8,421 nt of DNA from an uncultured Bacteroidales bacterium (GTDB lineage Bacteria > Bacteroidota > Bacteroidia > Bacteroidales > P3). The notes under the pieces were generated by a model. That model made no database searches, was not told the DNA's origin, and was given only the letters and a program-made list of their open reading frames with translations. Made by a program: the position numbers and the translations under genes. The stretch's first letter is position 1; each line of letters starts with the position of its first letter. Where the stretch lies: positions 1-8,421 of the forward strand of contig CALDHX010000062.1 in NCBI GenBank assembly GCA_937901525.1. The letters are read 5' to 3'. Of this stretch, positions 5,331 to 8,421 are shown one piece after another.

Positions 5331-8300
5331 TTATTCTTGTGAAATTTCATTTTTTCCGTGACAATTCTTGTATTTTTTGCCACTTCCGCAAGGACAAGGC
5401 TCGTTTCTACCAACTTTTTTCTCTACATGAACCGGCTGAATCTTTTGTGGCTCTGATGGATTATTTGGTTTTACTTCTTCTTTGCGTGATGTTTTTATTC
5501 CTTTATTATCTGTTTTTGGAAGGTCTGTTTCTTTAACTTGTTGTTGTTCTGCAATTGGCAGTGTTGCTCTACACAAGAATGAAGTAATGTCTTTATTTAT
5601 GCTTCCTAACATTTTTTCAAATAAAGCAAATGACTCAAATTTATAAATTAACAATGGGTCTTTTTGCTCGTAAGAAGCGTTTTGAACTGATTGTTTTAAG
5701 TCATCTAATTCTCTTAAATGTTCTTTCCAAGCATTATCTATGATTTGTAGTGTTATACTCTTTTCAATTGATAATCCTATCTCTTTTCCTTCTGTGTTAT
5801 ATGACTTTTCTATCGGAGCTATTGCGGTAATCATTCTTTTTCCATCGGTTATAGGAAAGGCAATGTTTTCATAACGATAGCTTTTTGCTTCATATATATT
5901 TTTAACAAAAGGAAATGCTAATTTTCCTAAGTTATTTAATCTTTCTTTGTAGTATGCGTAAACTTTTTCATATAATGCGTCAACGTTATCTTTTACTCTA
6001 TTTTTTATATAGGTTGCTTCATCTATTGGAGATTCGTATCCGCAAACTTTTATAAATTCTAATGAAAATCCTTCGTAGTCATCTTTGAAATCTGACACCA
6101 TTATTTCTAATGTATCATAAATCATATTAGATATATCTATTGAAAGTTTGTCTCCATATAGGGCGTTACGACGTTTTGTATAGACAACTGTTCTTTGATT
6201 GTTCATTACGTCATCGTATTCCAATAATCTCTTTCGGATTCCAAAGTTATTTTCTTCTACTTTGCGTTGTGCTCTTTCTATACTCTTTGTCATCATAGAG
6301 TGTTGTATTACTTCGCCTTCTTCAAGTCCAAGTCTATCCATCACTTTCACCATTCTATCTGAGCCAAACAAACGCATAAGTTTGTCTTCCAATGAAACAA
6401 AGAATTGACTGCTACCTGGGTCGCCTTGACGTCCTGAACGTCCTCTTAATTGTCTATCAACACGGCGAGATTCGTGGCGTTCTGTTCCTATAATTGCTAA
6501 TCCACCGGCTTCTTTCACTCCTTCTTGAAGTTTAATGTCGGTTCCACGTCCTGCCATATTTGTTGCAATTGTTACAGCAGAAGCTCTACCTGCTTGTGCA
6601 ACAATATCTGCTTCTTTTTTATGAAGTTTCGCATTAAGAACTTGGTGTTCTATTCTACGCAACTTTAACATCTTTGATAATAATTCTGAGGTTTCAACAT
6701 CTGTTGTACCAATAAGCACTGGTCTTTTCTCTCCTATCAAACGTTCTACCTCATTAATTACCGCCGCAAACTTTTCTCTTTTTGTTTTATATATTAAATC
6801 ATCATTATCATGTCGAATAACGGGACGATTTGTTGGGATTGTAACAACGTCTAATTTGTAAATATCCCACAATTCTCCTGCTTCTGTTTCGGCAGTACCT
6901 GTCATACCTGCCAATTTTGAGTACATTCTAAAATAGTTTTGTAGAGTTATTGTTGCGTATGTTTGTGTTGCTGCTTCAACTTTTACTCTTTCTTTTGCTT
7001 CTATTGCTTGATGCAAACCGTCTGAATAACGTCTTCCTTCCATTATACGTCCTGTTTGCTCATCTACAATCTTTACTTGATTGTTTATTACAACATACTC
7101 TACATTGTTTTCAAATAATGCGTATGCTTTCATCAATTGATTGATTGTATGCACTCTATCGGATTGCACTGCATAGTTTTGCATTATTTTATCTTTTCTT
7201 TCCGCTTTTTCTTGTGGAGTAAGATTTTCTTTTTCTAACTCTGCTATTTCGCTTCCAACATCTGGCAATAAGAAGAACTTAGGATCTTCACCTAATTTTG
7301 CAAGAAAATCCATTCCCTTTTCGGTTAGCTCTATTGAATTGTGTTGTTCTTCTATTACAAAGTAAAGTTCATCATCTATTATGTGCATTTGTTTACTTTG
7401 ATCTTGCATATAGAAGTTTTCTGTCTTCAACAACAATGCTTTCATGCCAGGTTCTGAAAGGAATTTAATCAAAGCTTTATTTTTTGGTAAGCCGTGATGT
7501 GCTCTAAGCAAAAGAATTCCTCCTTCTTTTTCTTTTTCAGGTGTGTAACCAGGAGTTAAACATTTTTTAGCGTCAGATAAAACTTGTGTTACTAATTGTC
7601 GTTGTGCGTTATAAAGCTTTTCTATAACTGGGCAGAATCTTTCAAATTCTTGATTATCTCCTTTTGGAGTCGGTCCTGAGATAATAAGCGGTGTTCTCGC
7701 ATCATCTATCAATACTGAATCGACTTCATCGACTATTGCATAGTTATGTTTACGTTGAACAATCTCATTTGTGTTGCTACACATATTATCTCTTAGGTAG
7801 TCAAAACCAAATTCATTATTTGTTCCATATGTTATATCTGCATTATCTATCAATTCATCCGATGTAGATGTCGGGTTCTGAATAGCCAAATTAGGGAAAC
7901 CAGCCATAAAATGACTAGCATTTTCAAGTTCTCCTGATCCTGTATCTACCCCATCTTCACCCACATAGTGATTGACATTTGCATTAAAACTATCCGAATT
8001 ACCAGCTAAATCCATATCATAGGGTGCTTGTCTTGATATAACACCATGGCGGGATGTATTGTTGTTGCTGTTTTTATTTTCAGATGTAAGATTAGGTGTT
8101 CTTGTTGCTTCACTTGATGTGCTCTCTTCTACTTCTTCGCTGCCTGACAGAGTAGATGAAAGATTTCTTGTCATCAAGTTTGTATCTGTACCGGTACGTG
8201 CCATAGATGTTGTACCGGTATCTTTATCGGTATCACTATCAACAATAACTTCACTGATACCAGCTTGATAAGTTCTCTCATTTGTCTGGTTACTCGTAGT

Positions 8301-8420
8301 CGTATCGCTCTTAGTTGTTGCGTTTGTATTCTTCGTTTCTACCTGTCTTTCAAGATATTTAGTAACAAGCCAGTCGTACTCTGAACCGGCAATCCTGGCC
8401 TCAATCCTTGTCTCTTCCAA
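5331..8420 (-). CDS. secA: Preprotein translocase ATPase SecA, N-terminal region replaced and 5' end outside the window
   Basis: SecA is the motor that pushes unfolded preproteins through SecYEG. Residues are counted from the codon at 8420. From 194 on the match is unambiguous: ADITYGTNNEFGFDYLRDNM (194-213), the DEVDS Walker B box (231-235), the extra segment of about 100 residues typical of Bacteroidota (about 255-425), GRRYSDGLHQAIEAKE (462-477), AGMTGTAETE (504-513), NMAGRGTDI (621-629), QLRGRSGRQGDPG (657-669), the helical scaffold and wing domains, and a C-terminal zinc site, VGRNEPCPCGSGKKYKNCHG (1003-1022). Residues 1-193 are not SecA. The Walker A GEGKT loop and the VTVNDYLAKRD-type motif are absent, so as written the protein could not bind ATP normally. 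The first codon at the edge is TTG inside an open frame and is not a trustworthy start. It probably records a chimeric contig end. Total length, about 1,030, is near normal only by coincidence. Confidence 0.93.
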   Translation of the reverse strand: MEETRIEARIAGSEYDWLVTKYLERQVETKNTNATTKSDTTTSNQTNERTYQAGISEVIVDSDTDKDTGTTSMARTGTDTNLMTRNLSSTLSGSEEVEESTSSEATRTPNLTSENKNSNNNTSRHGVISRQAPYDMDLAGNSDSFNANVNHYVGEDGVDTGSGELENASHFMAGFPNLAIQNPTSTSDELIDNADITYGTNNEFGFDYLRDNMCSNTNEIVQRKHNYAIVDEVDSVLIDDARTPLIISGPTPKGDNQEFERFCPVIEKLYNAQRQLVTQVLSDAKKCLTPGYTPEKEKEGGILLLRAHHGLPKNKALIKFLSEPGMKALLLKTENFYMQDQSKQMHIIDDELYFVIEEQHNSIELTEKGMDFLAKLGEDPKFFLLPDVGSEIAELEKENLTPQEKAERKDKIMQNYAVQSDRVHTINQLMKAYALFENNVEYVVINNQVKIVDEQTGRIMEGRRYSDGLHQAIEAKERVKVEAATQTYATITLQNYFRMYSKLAGMTGTAETEAGELWDIYKLDVVTIPTNRPVIRHDNDDLIYKTKREKFAAVINEVERLIGEKRPVLIGTTDVETSELLSKMLKLRRIEHQVLNAKLHKKEADIVAQAGRASAVTIATNMAGRGTDIKLQEGVKEAGGLAIIGTERHESRRVDRQLRGRSGRQGDPGSSQFFVSLEDKLMRLFGSDRMVKVMDRLGLEEGEVIQHSMMTKSIERAQRKVEENNFGIRKRLLEYDDVMNNQRTVVYTKRRNALYGDKLSIDISNMIYDTLEIMVSDFKDDYEGFSLEFIKVCGYESPIDEATYIKNRVKDNVDALYEKVYAYYKERLNNLGKLAFPFVKNIYEAKSYRYENIAFPITDGKRMITAIAPIEKSYNTEGKEIGLSIEKSITLQIIDNAWKEHLRELDDLKQSVQNASYEQKDPLLIYKFESFALFEKMLGSINKDITSFLCRATLPIAEQQQVKETDLPKTDNKGIKTSRKEEVKPNNPSEPQKIQPVHVEKKVGRNEPCPCGSGKKYKNCHGKNEISQE

Positions 8421-8421
8421 A
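7845..8421 (-). other. Foreign low-complexity segment fused in frame to SecA
   Basis: This stretch encodes about 192 residues rich in Ser, Thr, Asn, Asp and Glu (for example NTNATTKSDTTTSNQTNERT at 31-50) and then a more ordered part (ISRQAPYDMDL at 128-138; ASHFMAGFPNLAIQNPTSTS at 168-187). None of it resembles SecA. Base composition also changes: I counted 25 G+C in 60 bases at 7861-7920 and 25 in 60 at 8161-8220, against 19 in 60 at 7561-7620 inside SecA. The switch falls at about 7841-7847, exactly where the SecA match begins. The style (Ser/Thr/Asn linkers, a short QAPYDMD-like phrase) reminds me of phage tail or collar proteins, but that is an impression. It reaches the window edge without a start codon I would trust. 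Confidence 0.7.
8187..8220. repeat. Repeated 10-mer TGTACCGGTA within the foreign segment
   Basis: TGTACCGGTA occurs at 8187-8196 and 8211-8220, each containing the palindrome TACCGGTA. On the coding strand both copies fall in Thr/Gly/Asp-rich codons (the TGT repeats of the protein), so coding repetition explains them well enough. Confidence 0.5.

Noticed and set aside
8187..8220. TACCGGTA palindromes as an operator or recombination site
   Set aside because: They fall inside coding sequence that repeats Thr-Gly-Thr residues. Protein repetition accounts for them.
1..8421. Genome-wide reassignment of TGA to Trp
   Set aside because: SecA and the other complete genes use TGG for Trp and have no internal TGA. 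One occurrence in one gene is not enough.
7845..8421. Prophage integrated into secA
   Set aside because: There is no integrase, attachment-site repeat or second phage gene, and the segment simply runs to the window edge. Misassembly explains it with fewer assumptions.

Overview
The window reads as AT-rich chromosomal DNA from a member of the Bacteroidota, most likely Bacteroidales. Four things point there. The SecA has the long insert between its DEVD motif and the cross-linking domain that I know from Bacteroides-type SecA. Nearly all starts lack a Shine-Dalgarno sequence. Short secreted proteins begin with MKK signal peptides. One protein appears to end in a type IX secretion sorting domain. 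Every gene is on the minus strand, so transcription runs from high to low coordinates. Complete genes stop with TAA (six) or TAG (one).

Layout in transcription order. 8421-5331: an open frame that runs off the right edge. Its C-terminal ~836 residues are clearly SecA, but the first ~193 residues are a Ser/Thr/Asn/Asp-rich sequence unlike SecA and of higher GC, so the SecA Walker A region is missing. 5322-5277: a hairpin. 5228-4102: the ribosomal operon rpsF-rpsR-rplI (bS6, bS18, bL9), closed by a tandemly duplicated terminator at 4082-4045. 4022-2003: a SpoU/TrmH-family RNA methyltransferase and, 4 bases later, a secreted alpha/beta hydrolase, followed by a long AT-rich terminator hairpin. 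1828-1: two secreted proteins of unknown function. The second is interrupted by an in-frame TGA at codon 40 and runs off the left edge.

How the genes fit together: SecA drives the general secretion pathway used by the three signal-peptide proteins here, and the ribosomal proteins and the methyltransferase belong to ribosome and RNA maintenance. This is mostly ordinary housekeeping sequence. I found no CRISPR array, tRNA, rRNA, insertion sequence or defence system. The points most worth a second look are the SecA N-terminal replacement (a contig-end chimera until shown otherwise), the single TGA in an otherwise intact secreted-protein gene, and a lone strong Shine-Dalgarno sequence in front of rplI.
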